A DNA stretch of 64,000 bases from Bacteroidota bacterium (lineage in GTDB: Bacteria > Bacteroidota > Bacteroidia > Chitinophagales > Chitinophagaceae), in assembly GCA_013289015.1 (NCBI GenBank), contig JABDAV010000002.1, positions 21,053 to 85,052 on the forward strand. Reading direction: 5' to 3'. Positions 34,804 to 44,998 of this stretch are shown piece by piece; position 1 is the stretch's first letter; each line of letters starts with the position of its first letter. The notes below the pieces were generated by a model. It did no database searches, was not told the origin of the DNA, and saw nothing but the letters and a program-made list of their open reading frames with translations. Made by a program: the position numbers and the translations under genes.

Positions 34804-35382
34804 ATGTTTAATATCATCTTATTTGGCCCGCCGGGCAGTGGAAAAGGTACTCAAAGTCAGAAACTCATAGAAAAGTACGGATTGAAGCATCTTTCAACCG
34901 GCGATTTGTTGCGCAGCGAAATAGCACAGCAAACTCCGCTTGGTATCGAAGCAAAAAATTTTATGGATAAAGGTCAATTGGTGCCGGATGAAGTAGTGAT
35001 TGGAATGATAAGTACAGCTTTAGACACAAACCCTGAAGCAGCTGGTTTTTTGTTCGATGGCTTTCCGCGCACTGCCGCACAGGCAGAAGCGTTGGATAAA
35101 TTATTGCAACTTAAAAAAACATCTATCGCGGTTATGCTTGCTTTGGATGTTTCTGAGGAAGAATTGATAAAACGGTTATTAAACCGCGGCCAAAGCAGCG
35201 GACGTTCAGATGATATTAATGAAGCTGTTATCCGCAGCCGGATTGAAGAGTATGAAAACAAAACGAAAGCTGTTGCCGACTACTATAATAGTTTTAATAA
35301 AGTGTTTCATATAAAGGGAGAAGGTACTGTAGAAGAGATTTTTGAATCGCTTTGTACCGAAATAGATAGACGGACGGCATAG
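34804..35382 (+). CDS. adk: adenylate kinase
   Basis: A 192-residue enzyme that equilibrates ATP + AMP with two ADP. P-loop GPPGSGKGTQ is at about 7-16, followed by LSTGDLLR and FDGFPRTAAQAEAL. The LID is short (about 20 residues between LLNRGQSSGRSDD and RSRIEEY) and has no zinc-binding cysteines, giving the short-form Adk common in Bacteroidota. This is an essential energy enzyme. Unlike many bacteria, adk is not next to secY here. It is a single-gene unit. Confidence 0.95.
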   Translation: MFNIILFGPPGSGKGTQSQKLIEKYGLKHLSTGDLLRSEIAQQTPLGIEAKNFMDKGQLVPDEVVIGMISTALDTNPEAAGFLFDGFPRTAAQAEALDKLLQLKKTSIAVMLALDVSEEELIKRLLNRGQSSGRSDDINEAVIRSRIEEYENKTKAVADYYNSFNKVFHIKGEGTVEEIFESLCTEIDRRTA

Positions 35383-35773
35383 AACTTTAATTAATATAAA
35401 CCTTAAAAGAGCTTGTATTCACGAACCTGGTATAAGCTTTTTAGGACTAGACAGACCCTGTCTCCTTGCACTCTACTCCCTGTTTACTCCCAGTCTGCTC
35501 CATACCTGAAGGCTATTAACTGCGTTCCTCCTCGTTTTTGGTATGTATAAATAAGGGAAAAAGGATAATCAAAGAATTAATGACCTTAGTTCAGAATATA
35601 CAATTGTTTTCATTGAAACAGATACTGAGCTGATTATTTGTGAATTTATTTCATCTAAACTTATCTATAGGTAAACAATTTTTATTGCTTTTTCCAAAAG
35701 TAAATCTTCCTTCCCAAACTTCCTTACCATCTCCCTCCTAAACTTTATCTTTGCGCTCCTTTTTACGTGAGTT
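35383..35773. other. 391-nt intergenic region between adk and asnS
   Basis: No gene found. An imperfect inverted repeat follows adk (35401-35414 with 35434-35445), without a T-run, and may be its terminator. A pyrimidine-rich stretch lies at about 35450-35510. The right end carries TATCTTTG (35746-35753), a perfect -7 match 20 nt before ATG 35774, without a TTG at -33. Confidence 0.5.
35746..35753 (+). promoter_or_regulatory. -7 element of asnS
   Basis: TATCTTTG fits TAnnTTTG with a 20-nt gap to the asnS start codon. No clear -33 TTG at the usual distance. Confidence 0.45.
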
Positions 35774-37213
35774 ATGTTTAATAAAAGAACCAGGATAAAA
35801 GAATTGTTGCAGGTTGATGCTGCAAGCCAGGAAGTAACTGTAATGGGTTGGATACGTACATTCCGCAACAACCAGTTCATCGCTTTAAACGACGGAAGCT
35901 GCAATCAGAATTTGCAGGTAGTTGCTGCTTTAGGTTTGTTGAATGATGAAACAATGAAACGCATAACAACCGGCGCTTCCTTAAAAGTTATTGGCGAACT
36001 GGTGCCAAGTTTGGGCAAAGGCCAAAAGGTTGAATTAAAAGCAACATCAATTGAAATTTTAGGCGATTGTGATACGGAAAAATATCCGTTACAATTAAAG
36101 AACAGGCCAGGTCTTGAATATTTAAGAGAGATCGCGCATTTGCGTTTTCGTACCAATACATTTGGTGCCGTTTTCCGTATACGCCATTCTCTCGCATTTG
36201 CTATACATAAATTTTTTAATGATAAAGGCTTTGTGTATTTACACACTCCCGTAATCACAGCAAGCGATGCGGAAGGCGCAGGCGAAATGTTTCGTGTAAC
36301 AACTTTGCCGTTTGATAATCCACCTCGTACCGAAGATGGTCACATCAACTTTAAAGAAGATTTTTTTGGTAAGAGCACCAATCTTACGGTAAGCGGTCAA
36401 TTGGAAGGTGAGCTGGCGGCAATGGCATTCAGTGATATTTATACATTCGGACCAACCTTCCGTGCTGAAAATTCAAATACTACAAGGCACCTGGCTGAGT
36501 TCTGGATGATCGAGCCTGAAATGGCATTTTATGATATTGAAGACAATATGAATCTTGCGGAAGAATTTATCAAATACATTATAAGGTATGCGATGGATAA
36601 CAACCGTGAAGACCTTGAATTTCTTGCACAACGTTTGGCGGAAGAAGAAAAACAATTGCCTCAGGATAAACGCGGTGAATTAGGCCTGATCGAAAAACTG
36701 GAGTTTGTATTAAATAACGCTTTCGAACGAATTACCTATACTGAAGCAATAGATATTTTATTAAACAGCCCTGCCTATAAAAAGAAGAAGTTTCAGTACG
36801 AAGTAAAATGGGGCATTGATCTGCAAAGTGAGCACGAACGTTATCTTGTAGAGAAACATTTTAGAAAACCTGTGATCGTTACCGGATATCCTGCAGTTAT
36901 CAAAGCATTTTATATGCGCATAAATGAAGATGGTAAAACGGTTGCCGCTATGGATATTCTTGCGCCCGGCATTGGCGAGATCGTCGGCGGTTCACAGCGT
37001 GAAGAAAGACTGGAAAGACTTATCGCACGTATGCAGGAAATGCATGTTCCGGTTGAAGAAATGCAATGGTATCTGGATACACGCCGCTTTGGTTCTGTGC
37101 CGCATGCCGGCTTTGGTTTAGGCTTTGAGCGCATGGTACAGTTTGTAACCGGAATGACAAACATCCGCGATGTAATTCCTTTTGCAAGAACGCCGAAGAA
37201 CTGCGAGTTCTAA
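35774..37213 (+). CDS. asnS: asparaginyl-tRNA synthetase
   Basis: A 479-residue class II synthetase that charges tRNA-Asn. It has an N-terminal OB-fold anticodon-binding domain (about 1-110, [18 protein letters not shown]). The catalytic domain holds motif 2 [21 protein letters not shown] and ends with motif 3, [16 protein letters not shown]. The ending [12 protein letters not shown] is typical of AsnRS. This sequence is clearly AsnRS rather than AspRS, since the family insertions of bacterial AspRS (GAD domain) are missing. Housekeeping gene, probably transcribed alone. Confidence 0.96.
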   Translation: MFNKRTRIKELLQVDAASQEVTVMGWIRTFRNNQFIALNDGSCNQNLQVVAALGLLNDETMKRITTGASLKVIGELVPSLGKGQKVELKATSIEILGDCDTEKYPLQLKNRPGLEYLREIAHLRFRTNTFGAVFRIRHSLAFAIHKFFNDKGFVYLHTPVITASDAEGAGEMFRVTTLPFDNPPRTEDGHINFKEDFFGKSTNLTVSGQLEGELAAMAFSDIYTFGPTFRAENSNTTRHLAEFWMIEPEMAFYDIEDNMNLAEEFIKYIIRYAMDNNREDLEFLAQRLAEEEKQLPQDKRGELGLIEKLEFVLNNAFERITYTEAIDILLNSPAYKKKKFQYEVKWGIDLQSEHERYLVEKHFRKPVIVTGYPAVIKAFYMRINEDGKTVAAMDILAPGIGEIVGGSQREERLERLIARMQEMHVPVEEMQWYLDTRRFGSVPHAGFGLGFERMVQFVTGMTNIRDVIPFARTPKNCEF

Positions 37214-37349
37214 TTATACCTTCAGGCGTTGATTTTTACTGCTGAATGAAAAGATAGGAAAGGTCTTTTTAAAACATAGAACAGCTTCAGTATTTTTACT
37301 GAACAGCATTTATGTAATGACGCATGTCTTGATAAGTTATTAAATACCG

Positions 37350-39587
37350 ATGAAGAAATATTTAGCAGGTTTCTTTTATTCATTTTCCGTTCAATTGGTT
37401 TTGCTGCATTTTCGCAGGTACCAGGTTCTGCTGCTGTTCTGGATCATTCTTTTTGCTACAATCAGCGGCCACTTTTTAAAACCGTATGGTGCCGATTCTT
37501 TAATGCTTGCTCCGGAATATTTAGGGCATGTAAGTGCCTTAAGTACGGCATTTGTGGGATTTGCAATGGGTGCTTTTATAATGAGCTGGAATATAACCAC
37601 CTTCATTTTGCATAGCCGGCATATAAAGTTCCTGGCAACAACCGCCCAGCCTTTTTTAAAGTATTGCATCAATAATGCGGTCATCCCGGTTATTTTTTTA
37701 TTGAGCTACCTTTTCTTCGCAATAAGTTATCAGCGCGTAGAAGAATTATCATCTTCGATGGAAATACTTTCTCTTGTCGGAGGATTTTTCGGAGGATTTA
37801 TTTTATCACTTGCCATTGCTTTCGGATATTTTTTCGGTACAGATAAAAAGATCTACCGCAAAATGGTAACGGATTTTACTACTGCGAATGAAAAATATGA
37901 ACGCGCTTCCAGGATGATCAAAAATTCAAAGATTGAAAAAGGAGAAATGCGCATTGATTGGTTCTTAAGCGCAACATTTGGTTTGCGAAGGCCAAGAAAC
38001 ACCAAACATTACAGCCAGGAGTTCTTGAATTCCATATTTAAACGCCATCACGTTGCTGCTGTAAAAGCAGTTTTTATAGCATTGATAGCATTGATTTTGA
38101 TCGGGCTTTTTACAGAGAACCGTTATTGCCAGATTCCTGCGGGGGCCAGTATTACTTTATTTTTTACGATCCTGATCGCGGTCGCAGGAGCGCTTTCGCT
38201 TTTTTTAGGTAACTGGAGTGTCCCTGTAGTTTTGGGTATTTATTTACTGGTGAATTGGATGTACCAGCAACATTGGATAGACCCGCGGAATAAAGCGTAT
38301 GGTCTGGATTATACTTCCGGCAGATCAAGGCCCGAGTATAACAAGGCGGCGCTTTCAGATCTTATGAACAAAGCAGATGTTGCAAAAGACAGCCTGGAGT
38401 TTATTTCTATACTCAATAACTGGAAAACAAGGCAGTATCAGCAAAAACCCGTGTTATTTCTTGTAGATGTAAGCGGGGGCGGTAACCGCAGTGCGGCTTT
38501 TACAATGAATGTTTTAACAAAGCTTGACACGCTTACACAAGGCAGGTTCTTTTCGCAGTGTGCTTTAATATCAGGAGCTTCCGGAGGAATGATCGGCGCT
38601 GCTTATTTCAGAGAATTATACCTTGAAAAGCAGCAGGGCAAAATCACTTCCCTTCAGCAAAAACAGTACATCGATAATATTTGTAAAGATCTGCTAAACC
38701 CGGTTTTTTCGTCCCTTGTAGCAAGAGACATGATCGGTCCGATAAGCCAGTTTGAATATAGCGGCAATTCATACATTCGTGACAGGGGCTATTCTTTCGA
38801 ACAGAAACTGAACGCTAATACAAAAGGAGTTTTAAATAAAAAGCTTACAGATTACAGCCTGCCTGAGCATAAGGCTGTTATTCCTTCAATGATATTCAAT
38901 ACAGCTATTACAAGAGACGGAAGAAAGATGTTTATAGCCACCCACCCTGTAAGGTTTATGATGCAGGGAAAGAGTACTCCGAATAACCTGACCCATTACG
39001 ATATTGACGGATTAGATTATCAATCTTTTTTTGCAAACCTGGATGCCCTGAATCTTTCTTTTCTTACAACATTGCGAATGAACGCCACTTTTCCCTTTGT
39101 ACTGCCTAACGTTGAAATGCCCGCAAACCCTGAATTTGATGTTATGGATGGTGGCTTCCGCGATAATTTTGGTAACGAAACCTGCCTTCGCTTTATTTCT
39201 TACTTTAAAGACTGGCTGCAACAAAATACTTCCAAAGTAATTATTGTTGAATTACGCGACAGGCCTAATGGGGATTGGTCGAGGCCATATGAAGTAAATT
39301 CTATTATGGGCCTTATCACTAAACCAATGTTCCTGCTTCAGAATAATTGGATTGACCTGCAGGATTACTATGAAAATGATCAGGTTAATTATATGTTGAA
39401 TGCTTATGGCCCCGATCTCCTGAAAACAACTTTCAGCTATGAGTCTGCGCCGAATACCACTTCAGCCTCTTTAAGCTTTCATCTGACCGCTGTGGAAAAG
39501 AAAGGAATAGCCAACTCACTGAACAATGAGGTAAACAAAAAAACTTTCCAGGTAATTAAAGCGTTTTCATTAGGCAACCGTCCATAA
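37350..39587 (+). CDS. patatin-like phospholipase with N-terminal membrane domain
   Basis: A 745-residue two-part protein. The N-terminal part (about 1-320) has six or more hydrophobic helices (for example near 25-45, 60-85, 110-130, 140-165, 230-255, 270-310). The C-terminal part (about 360-745) is a patatin domain. An oxyanion-type GGGNRS is at about 375-380, the nucleophile Ser of GASGG at about 409-413, and Asp of DGG at about 600. Patatins are lipid acyl hydrolases that cleave phospholipids or lysophospholipids. The membrane fusion implies substrates at the bilayer. The relatively long gap after the nucleophile (about 190 residues) is larger than in minimal patatins. No operon partner. 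Confidence 0.82.
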   Translation: MKKYLAGFFYSFSVQLVLLHFRRYQVLLLFWIILFATISGHFLKPYGADSLMLAPEYLGHVSALSTAFVGFAMGAFIMSWNITTFILHSRHIKFLATTAQPFLKYCINNAVIPVIFLLSYLFFAISYQRVEELSSSMEILSLVGGFFGGFILSLAIAFGYFFGTDKKIYRKMVTDFTTANEKYERASRMIKNSKIEKGEMRIDWFLSATFGLRRPRNTKHYSQEFLNSIFKRHHVAAVKAVFIALIALILIGLFTENRYCQIPAGASITLFFTILIAVAGALSLFLGNWSVPVVLGIYLLVNWMYQQHWIDPRNKAYGLDYTSGRSRPEYNKAALSDLMNKADVAKDSLEFISILNNWKTRQYQQKPVLFLVDVSGGGNRSAAFTMNVLTKLDTLTQGRFFSQCALISGASGGMIGAAYFRELYLEKQQGKITSLQQKQYIDNICKDLLNPVFSSLVARDMIGPISQFEYSGNSYIRDRGYSFEQKLNANTKGVLNKKLTDYSLPEHKAVIPSMIFNTAITRDGRKMFIATHPVRFMMQGKSTPNNLTHYDIDGLDYQSFFANLDALNLSFLTTLRMNATFPFVLPNVEMPANPEFDVMDGGFRDNFGNETCLRFISYFKDWLQQNTSKVIIVELRDRPNGDWSRPYEVNSIMGLITKPMFLLQNNWIDLQDYYENDQVNYMLNAYGPDLLKTTFSYESAPNTTSASLSFHLTAVEKKGIANSLNNEVNKKTFQVIKAFSLGNRP

Positions 39588-39774
39588 AATCCATAAGGGT
39601 TTTAACTGCATCTTTAAGGTTTCTACTCAGAATCTTCTTTGGCCCATCAAGAAATATAACCGTTCATCCTAATTCTCTGTAAGTAGCTTATTCTTATTTG
39701 ATTGATTTTCAGTATATAATACAATAACTATTAATCAGCAAAGTTGATTACTTTAAAAAACTTAGTATTATGTA

Positions 39775-39805
39775 TTGCATAGTATTAAAATGTTGTATAA
39801 CTTTG
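39775..39805 (+). promoter_or_regulatory. Bacteroidota-type promoter of the padR-PspC operon
   Basis: TTG (39775-39777), 20-nt spacer, TAACTTTG (39798-39805), ending 28 nt before the padR start. The match to the -33/-7 consensus is complete except for one extra spacer base. Autoregulation by PadR could act here, but no clear palindrome was found. Confidence 0.7.
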
Positions 39806-39833
39806 TTTCATCAATTAAATAAAAGACTCTTGT

Positions 39834-40205
39834 ATGGATATTCAAAATACACAAAGCCAGATGAGAAAGGGTGTACTGGAGTTTTGCATTTTATCAATCA
39901 TACGACAGGGTGAAGTTTATCCGAGTGATATTGTTGATAAAATGAAAGGCGCAAACCTTCATATTTTAGAAGGTACACTTTACCCATTATTAACCAGGCT
40001 GAAAAATGCAGGTTATCTTACCTATAGGTGGGTGGAAAGCAATTCCGGGCCACCACGAAAATATTTTTTAATGACTGACGCAGGCCTTCAATTTTATGGT
40101 GAACTGGAACGCACCTGGAAAGAACTTGCAGATGCTGTACAAACACTAACCTCAACAAACGGCAATATAGAAGTGCCGGAAGAAATTCCCAACAATAACC
40201 AATAA
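39834..40205 (+). CDS. PadR family transcriptional regulator
   Basis: A 123-residue winged-helix repressor. The core FCILSIIRQGEVYPSDIVDKM (about 17-37) then EGTLYPLLTRLKNAGYLTYRW (about 46-66) is the PadR signature, and GPPRKYFLMTDAG the wing. It lacks the long C-terminal dimerisation helix of some PadR (s1 versus s2 types); the short form is typical of PadR paired with PspC genes. The PspC gene starts 11 nt downstream. PadR repressors usually respond to small ligands or membrane stress and bind operators near their own promoter (family knowledge). Confidence 0.92.
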   Translation: MDIQNTQSQMRKGVLEFCILSIIRQGEVYPSDIVDKMKGANLHILEGTLYPLLTRLKNAGYLTYRWVESNSGPPRKYFLMTDAGLQFYGELERTWKELADAVQTLTSTNGNIEVPEEIPNNNQ

Positions 40206-40216
40206 ACTTAAGTAAA

Positions 40217-42355
40217 ATGAAAAAGGTAATTAATATAAATTTTCAGGGCCGGGTAATTCCCATAGAGGAGACCGCCTATGAAATTTTAAAACGATATATT
40301 GATAGCCTGAGGCAATTCTTTGCGAATGAAGAAGGCAAAGACGAAATTATAAACGACATAGAAAGCCGCATAGGTGAATTGTTTGATGAACAACTAAAAA
40401 AGGGCGCTCCTTGCATTACCGACGCCGATGTTGAAACTGTTATTGCAAGCATTGGCAGGCCGGAAGATTTTGAAGCCGATGATGCGGAATACCAGGGAAC
40501 AAAAGCATCAGCAAATAAAACCTATGCTTCAGAAGCTGGCCCTCAGCAGGCATATGTGCGCCACGAAAGGTTTTACAGGGATGAAAACAATAAACTTATT
40601 GGTGGTGTTTGCGCAGGTTTGGCCAGTTATTTTGGTATTGACAAACTGGTTGTAAGAATACTCTTCGTGATCTTCACTTTTGCCTTTGCCTTTGGTATTG
40701 TGGCTTATCTTATTTTATGGGTAGCTATACCAAGTACGGCATCAGAAAAAATTGGTGCATACCGTAAACGTTTGTTTCGCGACCCGGAGAATAAACTCAT
40801 AGGGGGTGTATGCGGTGGTTTGGCTTCTTATTTTGGTGTAAATGTCTGGATCCCGAGAGTTCTGTTTTTAATTCCGTTCTTATCTTTTGTAACAAACTGG
40901 AACCATTGGGGCGTATTTAATTTTCCCAATTTTATCAATCTCTCTTTTAGTCCCGGCGCAACATTACTCTATATTATTTTATGGCTTATAATTCCTGAAG
41001 CTGTTTCCACTTCAGACAAGCTTGAAATGAAGGGTGAAAAAATAGACCTGAACAGTATAAAAAATACGATTCAGAAAGATATGGAAGGCTTTGGCGAAAG
41101 GGCAAAAGATTTTGGTAAAGAGGTTGGCGAAAGAGCTTCTAAAATTGGAAGCGAAATTGGACAGCGTGGCAAGCAAATGGGTTCAGATGCAGGACATGCC
41201 GTGCGCAGATCCGGCAGAACCTTCGGCGATGTAATTGCACTGCTCTTCAAAATCTTTGCTTATTTTATATTGGCTGTTATTTTATTAGCCATTGTTGTTA
41301 CTCTTTTTGGGTTAGGCATTGCAGCTACCGGGTTGCTTCCTTTTAAACCATATATTATAGATAATGGCTGGCAAAGCATTCTTCTCTGGGGCACCTATAT
41401 CTTCTTTATCTGGATCCCGGTTATTGGAATTATTACATGGATCGTACGGAAAATAACGCGTATAAGATCAAACAGCAACGTGATGCGTTTTGGTTTTGCC
41501 GCCATGTGGATATTGGGATGGATTTGCTTTATAGGATTACTGGCATCTTTAAGAAACGACTTCTCTTATCATAATAACCCTGTTGAAAATAATATAACAC
41601 TCTCAAATGCAAGCATAGATAAAATGGAGGTTAAATTCAATAATAGCGACAAATATTATTTCGACAATAATTTCTTTCATTTTGAACCATTTGCTTATGT
41701 TGATGAAGACACGGTTTCCATAAACAATATTCATGTGCGTATTTTAAAATCCGGTAATGATAGCTTTAAAGTAAAAGTTTTGAAATTGGCTTATGGCACA
41801 ACAAAGCTTGTTGCTGAACAGCGCGCAGACAATATAAATTTCAACATCAGTCAAACAGATTCGGTTTTAAATTTTGACAGAGGCATTCCGGTAACAAAAA
41901 CAGATAAATTTCGCAACCAGTCGGTTTATGTAACCATTTATGTTCCGGTAGGAAAAAGAATTTATATAGATGACAATATTGGTTGGGGAAATGATTTTCA
42001 TATTGATTTAGGAAATGACGTTGATGACTGGAACTGGAGGAGAAATAATGAAGGATATGATTGGAGCAATAGTGTTGAATATATAATGACAAACGATGGG
42101 CTGAAACCTACGCATCCAACAGAGAATGATGATAATAACGATGATAATAATTCAGACGACCAGCCGGCATCTCCTGCTCCTCCTGAAAAACCCGGCAAAG
42201 CTGATTCTTCAAAATATCATTATCAGCCTCCTTCTAATAATTCTTCAACCGATACAATTAAGAAGGAAGCAAGCATCAATAATTCATCGAATATTAAATC
42301 AAGGGTAAACATTACAGATATCGCGTCTTCATTTTTTGAAAGGCTGTCTTTATAA
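40217..42355 (+). CDS. PspC domain-containing membrane protein with duplicated PspC
   Basis: A 712-residue membrane protein. Two tandem PspC domains are visible at about 115-175 and 188-265, each beginning with a FYRD-like and LFRD-like box followed by NKLIGGVCxGLASYFG. A coiled Gly/Lys-rich region (about 280-340, ERAKDFGKEVGERASK) precedes two or three more helices (about 350-430). The C-terminal third is a soluble, Asn/Asp-rich region ending in a Pro-rich linker. PspC links envelope stress to regulators. The upstream PadR gene is cotranscribed. The duplication is the odd feature. Confidence 0.88.
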   Translation: MKKVININFQGRVIPIEETAYEILKRYIDSLRQFFANEEGKDEIINDIESRIGELFDEQLKKGAPCITDADVETVIASIGRPEDFEADDAEYQGTKASANKTYASEAGPQQAYVRHERFYRDENNKLIGGVCAGLASYFGIDKLVVRILFVIFTFAFAFGIVAYLILWVAIPSTASEKIGAYRKRLFRDPENKLIGGVCGGLASYFGVNVWIPRVLFLIPFLSFVTNWNHWGVFNFPNFINLSFSPGATLLYIILWLIIPEAVSTSDKLEMKGEKIDLNSIKNTIQKDMEGFGERAKDFGKEVGERASKIGSEIGQRGKQMGSDAGHAVRRSGRTFGDVIALLFKIFAYFILAVILLAIVVTLFGLGIAATGLLPFKPYIIDNGWQSILLWGTYIFFIWIPVIGIITWIVRKITRIRSNSNVMRFGFAAMWILGWICFIGLLASLRNDFSYHNNPVENNITLSNASIDKMEVKFNNSDKYYFDNNFFHFEPFAYVDEDTVSINNIHVRILKSGNDSFKVKVLKLAYGTTKLVAEQRADNINFNISQTDSVLNFDRGIPVTKTDKFRNQSVYVTIYVPVGKRIYIDDNIGWGNDFHIDLGNDVDDWNWRRNNEGYDWSNSVEYIMTNDGLKPTHPTENDDNNDDNNSDDQPASPAPPEKPGKADSSKYHYQPPSNNSSTDTIKKEASINNSSNIKSRVNITDIASSFFERLSL

Positions 42356-42379
42356 AATAGGTTAAGGTTGGGACTAAGC

Positions 42380-42417
42380 AGAACCCTTGCTGATTTCAGC
42401 GGGGTTCTTTTATTTTT
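42380..42417 (+). terminator. terminator after the PspC gene
   Basis: AGAACCC (42380-42386) and GGGTTCT (42402-42408) form a stem containing a second short helix GCTG/CAGC, followed by a T-rich run. It begins 24 nt after the PspC stop and overlaps the start of the next open frame. Confidence 0.7.
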
Positions 42418-42700
42418 GATAGTCATATTATGTTTAACGGGTAAGCATAGAGTTATCCTGAAAGGATTTCAACGGCAGATTGAGAACGCTGACCACCAGG
42501 TATCATTGCTGATAGCTGTAAGTATAGCTTTGCACACAAACCTGCTTGAACCATTTGTAAATGTTTTGCCCGAAGAATTGCGCATTATCCAACGGGAAAA
42601 AGATTTAAATAACCAGATAGATGATCTGAAAAAACAAAAGGATGATACTATTAAAGAAAGAGATATTTATAAAAATATTTTGATGCAGGGCAAATCATAA
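42416..42700 (+). CDS. hypothetical protein with C-terminal coiled coil, no ATG start
   Basis: An open frame of up to 110 codons (from TTG 42368) that overlaps the PspC terminator; TTG 42416, after the T-run, is taken as the start (94 residues). The protein has LTGKHRVILKGFQRQIEN, a central SIALHTNLLEPFVNVLPEEL and a charged coiled coil, REKDLNNQIDDLKKQKDDTIKERD. I do not recognise the family. The composition looks coding, and the frame ends 59 nt before the oxygenase gene. The missing ATG may mean a lost start, so a remnant is possible. Confidence 0.4.
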   Translation: MIVILCLTGKHRVILKGFQRQIENADHQVSLLIAVSIALHTNLLEPFVNVLPEELRIIQREKDLNNQIDDLKKQKDDTIKERDIYKNILMQGKS

Positions 42701-42759
42701 TTTTATTTGATTGAACAATCAAGTAATTTGTATTTTGCCATAATAACAAACTTGCTTTT

Positions 42760-43710
42760 ATGGAAACAATTCCTGTGGTTGACCTTGCCGGTTTTTTAAG
42801 CAACGATACAGGTAAGAAAAATGCGTTTGTAAATGCATTGGGCAAAGCATACGAAACAGTTGGTTTTGTATCTGTAAAAAATCATGGAATTCCCGATGCG
42901 CTTATTCATGGCCTGTACAGTGAAGTACAACGGTTTTTTTCACTTCCGCTTGAAAAGAAAGAGAAATATGAGGTTGCCGGGCTCGCCGGCCAGCGTGGTT
43001 ACACAAGCTTTGGAAAAGAACATGCAAAAGGAAGTGATGCGCCGGATCTGAAAGAGTTTTTCCAGTTTGGACAAACAGTTGAAGAGAAGAAACAGGGTTA
43101 TGAAGAGGAATATCCTGAAAATGTTGCTGTAAAAGAGATACCTCAATTTAAAGATACTTTATACAAAGTGTACAGGCATTTTGAAAAGTCCGGTGCAGCA
43201 TTGTTAAGCGCTATTGCTCTGTATCTTGAATTGCCTGGGCATTATTTTGATGAATTCATTAAAAACGGTAACTCTATATTAAGATGTATACATTATCCGC
43301 CAATAACGCTGGAACCGGAGAGCGCAATACGGTCTGAACAGCACGAAGATATTAACCTGATTACACTGTTGGTGGGTGCTTCTGCAGATGGTCTTCAAAT
43401 TCTTACCCGGCAAAACGAATGGGTTGGTGTTACTTCTTTACCTGAACAGATAGTGGTTAATGTAGGAGATATGTTACAAAGATTAACCAACAATAAATTG
43501 AAAAGTACAACGCACAGGGTAGTAAATCCCCCGAGGGAATTATGGCATACCAGCAGGTTTTCCATGCCTTTCTTTTTACATCCGCGCAGTGAAATGAGCC
43601 TTGCCTGTCTTTCGCAATGCATAAACGCGGATCATCCAAAAATGTACGCAGATATTACTGCAGGTGAATATCTCGATGAACGTTTAAAAGAAATAGGATT
43701 AAAAAAATAA
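42760..43710 (+). CDS. isopenicillin N synthase-like 2-oxoglutarate/Fe(II) oxygenase
   Basis: A 316-residue non-heme iron dioxygenase of the IPNS/GA oxidase family. An N-terminal DIOX_N block begins [10 protein letters not shown] and includes [13 protein letters not shown] (about 31-43). The iron ligands are His195 and Asp197 ([10 protein letters not shown]) and His252 (THRVVNP). The 2-oxoglutarate site is Arg266-x-Ser268 (RFSMPFF). Such enzymes hydroxylate, desaturate or cyclise small molecules. The substrate is unknown. The ChrA gene follows after 19 nt. Confidence 0.92.
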   Translation: METIPVVDLAGFLSNDTGKKNAFVNALGKAYETVGFVSVKNHGIPDALIHGLYSEVQRFFSLPLEKKEKYEVAGLAGQRGYTSFGKEHAKGSDAPDLKEFFQFGQTVEEKKQGYEEEYPENVAVKEIPQFKDTLYKVYRHFEKSGAALLSAIALYLELPGHYFDEFIKNGNSILRCIHYPPITLEPESAIRSEQHEDINLITLLVGASADGLQILTRQNEWVGVTSLPEQIVVNVGDMLQRLTNNKLKSTTHRVVNPPRELWHTSRFSMPFFLHPRSEMSLACLSQCINADHPKMYADITAGEYLDERLKEIGLKK

Positions 43711-43729
43711 TCATTTAGAAAAACCAGCA

Positions 43730-44998
43730 TTGAACATCCGCCGACATATTCCGTTTCTAAAAGCTGTTTTTCTGCATAGCATTGGTGCGTTTGGTGGCCC
43801 TCAGGGGCATTTTGGAATGATGATAAAAAACTTTGTACACCGCCGCCACGATGTTACTGAACAGGAATTACTGGAATATAACGCCTTTTGCCAGATGTTG
43901 CCGGGGGCATCGTCTACGCAAACGCTTACGCTTATCGGTTACAACAGGGGTGGAATTCCATTAGCGATATTAACATTGCTTATCTGGATAACACCTGCGA
44001 GCATTTTAATGGGCGCTCTTTCTTTTCTTGTTGAGTATATTGGAGACAGGCAGGCGGTTGCTGGCATCTTTAATTTTATTCAGCCTATGTCTGTGGGATT
44101 TATTGCTTTCTCTGCATTCAAAATGGCTAAAGTTGCTGTTACCAATACAATTACAATAGTAATTACAATAGTAGCCGCAATTATTAGCTTCCTGCTTTTT
44201 AGAACGCCGTGGACTTTTCCCGCAATAATTGTAGCCGCAGGGATCGCTACCAATTTTAGCAGCAAACGTATTCCTCAAAAAGGTATTCCCCCCAAAAAAA
44301 TAAAATGGGCCAACATACTTATTTTTTTTGCAATATTTGCTTTGGCGGGCTATGTGAGCGAAACTGCCAGAAAACAAAGCTGGCCAAACCGTGGGCCATA
44401 TAATTTATTTGAAAACTTTTATCGTTTTGGAAGCCTGGTTTTTGGTGGTGGTGACGTGTTAATGCCAATGATGTACCAGCAATACGTGGTTCGTCCAACT
44501 ACAGAGCGCATAGAAGAAAAAAATCCGGGAGCATTAAAGATTGACAAAAATGATTTCCTGACCGGATCAGGAATGGTGCGTGCTATACCCGGTCCTGTTT
44601 TTTCGATAGGAGCATATATGGGCGGTATTGCTTTTAAAGAATCAGGATATCAAAAACAGATACTTGGTTGTGTTATCGGATCGATCGCATTATTTCTTCC
44701 AAGTCTTTTATTGGTATTATTCTTTTTCCCGGTATGGCATAACCTGAAGAAATATGCAGTCATTTACAGGTCCCTTGAAGGTATCAATGCTTCTGTGGTT
44801 GGAATAATGGCCGGGTCAACTGTTTTTCTAATGAAAGACATTTCAGTTGATATAACCGTAGGATCGCTGTTGCCTTTCGCAAATATTATGGTAATAGTTG
44901 GTACTTTTTGTTTACTGGCTTTTACCAGGTTAAGACCGCAGTTCATTCCTCTCTTTTGTTTGTTGTTAGGTATTGCCGCAAGCTATTATCACATGTAA
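43730..44998 (+). CDS. chrA: chromate transporter (ChrA family)
   Basis: A 422-residue membrane protein with two homologous CHR halves, each about six helices. The first has the [11 protein letters not shown] and [15 protein letters not shown] boxes, and the second has [16 protein letters not shown] and [20 protein letters not shown]. ChrA expels chromate and confers resistance; other roles in sulfate-like anion movement are possible. No in-frame ATG is available before the conserved FGG box, so the TTG at 43730 is the probable start. It follows the oxygenase gene by 19 nt and overlaps nadD tail to tail by 10 nt. Confidence 0.92.
   Translation: MNIRRHIPFLKAVFLHSIGAFGGPQGHFGMMIKNFVHRRHDVTEQELLEYNAFCQMLPGASSTQTLTLIGYNRGGIPLAILTLLIWITPASILMGALSFLVEYIGDRQAVAGIFNFIQPMSVGFIAFSAFKMAKVAVTNTITIVITIVAAIISFLLFRTPWTFPAIIVAAGIATNFSSKRIPQKGIPPKKIKWANILIFFAIFALAGYVSETARKQSWPNRGPYNLFENFYRFGSLVFGGGDVLMPMMYQQYVVRPTTERIEEKNPGALKIDKNDFLTGSGMVRAIPGPVFSIGAYMGGIAFKESGYQKQILGCVIGSIALFLPSLLLVLFFFPVWHNLKKYAVIYRSLEGINASVVGIMAGSTVFLMKDISVDITVGSLLPFANIMVIVGTFCLLAFTRLRPQFIPLFCLLLGIAASYYHM

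Noticed and set aside
35401..35445. Imperfect inverted repeat after adk as a riboswitch or terminator
   Set aside because: Mismatched arms and no T-run; mentioned in the gap entry but not called as a separate element.
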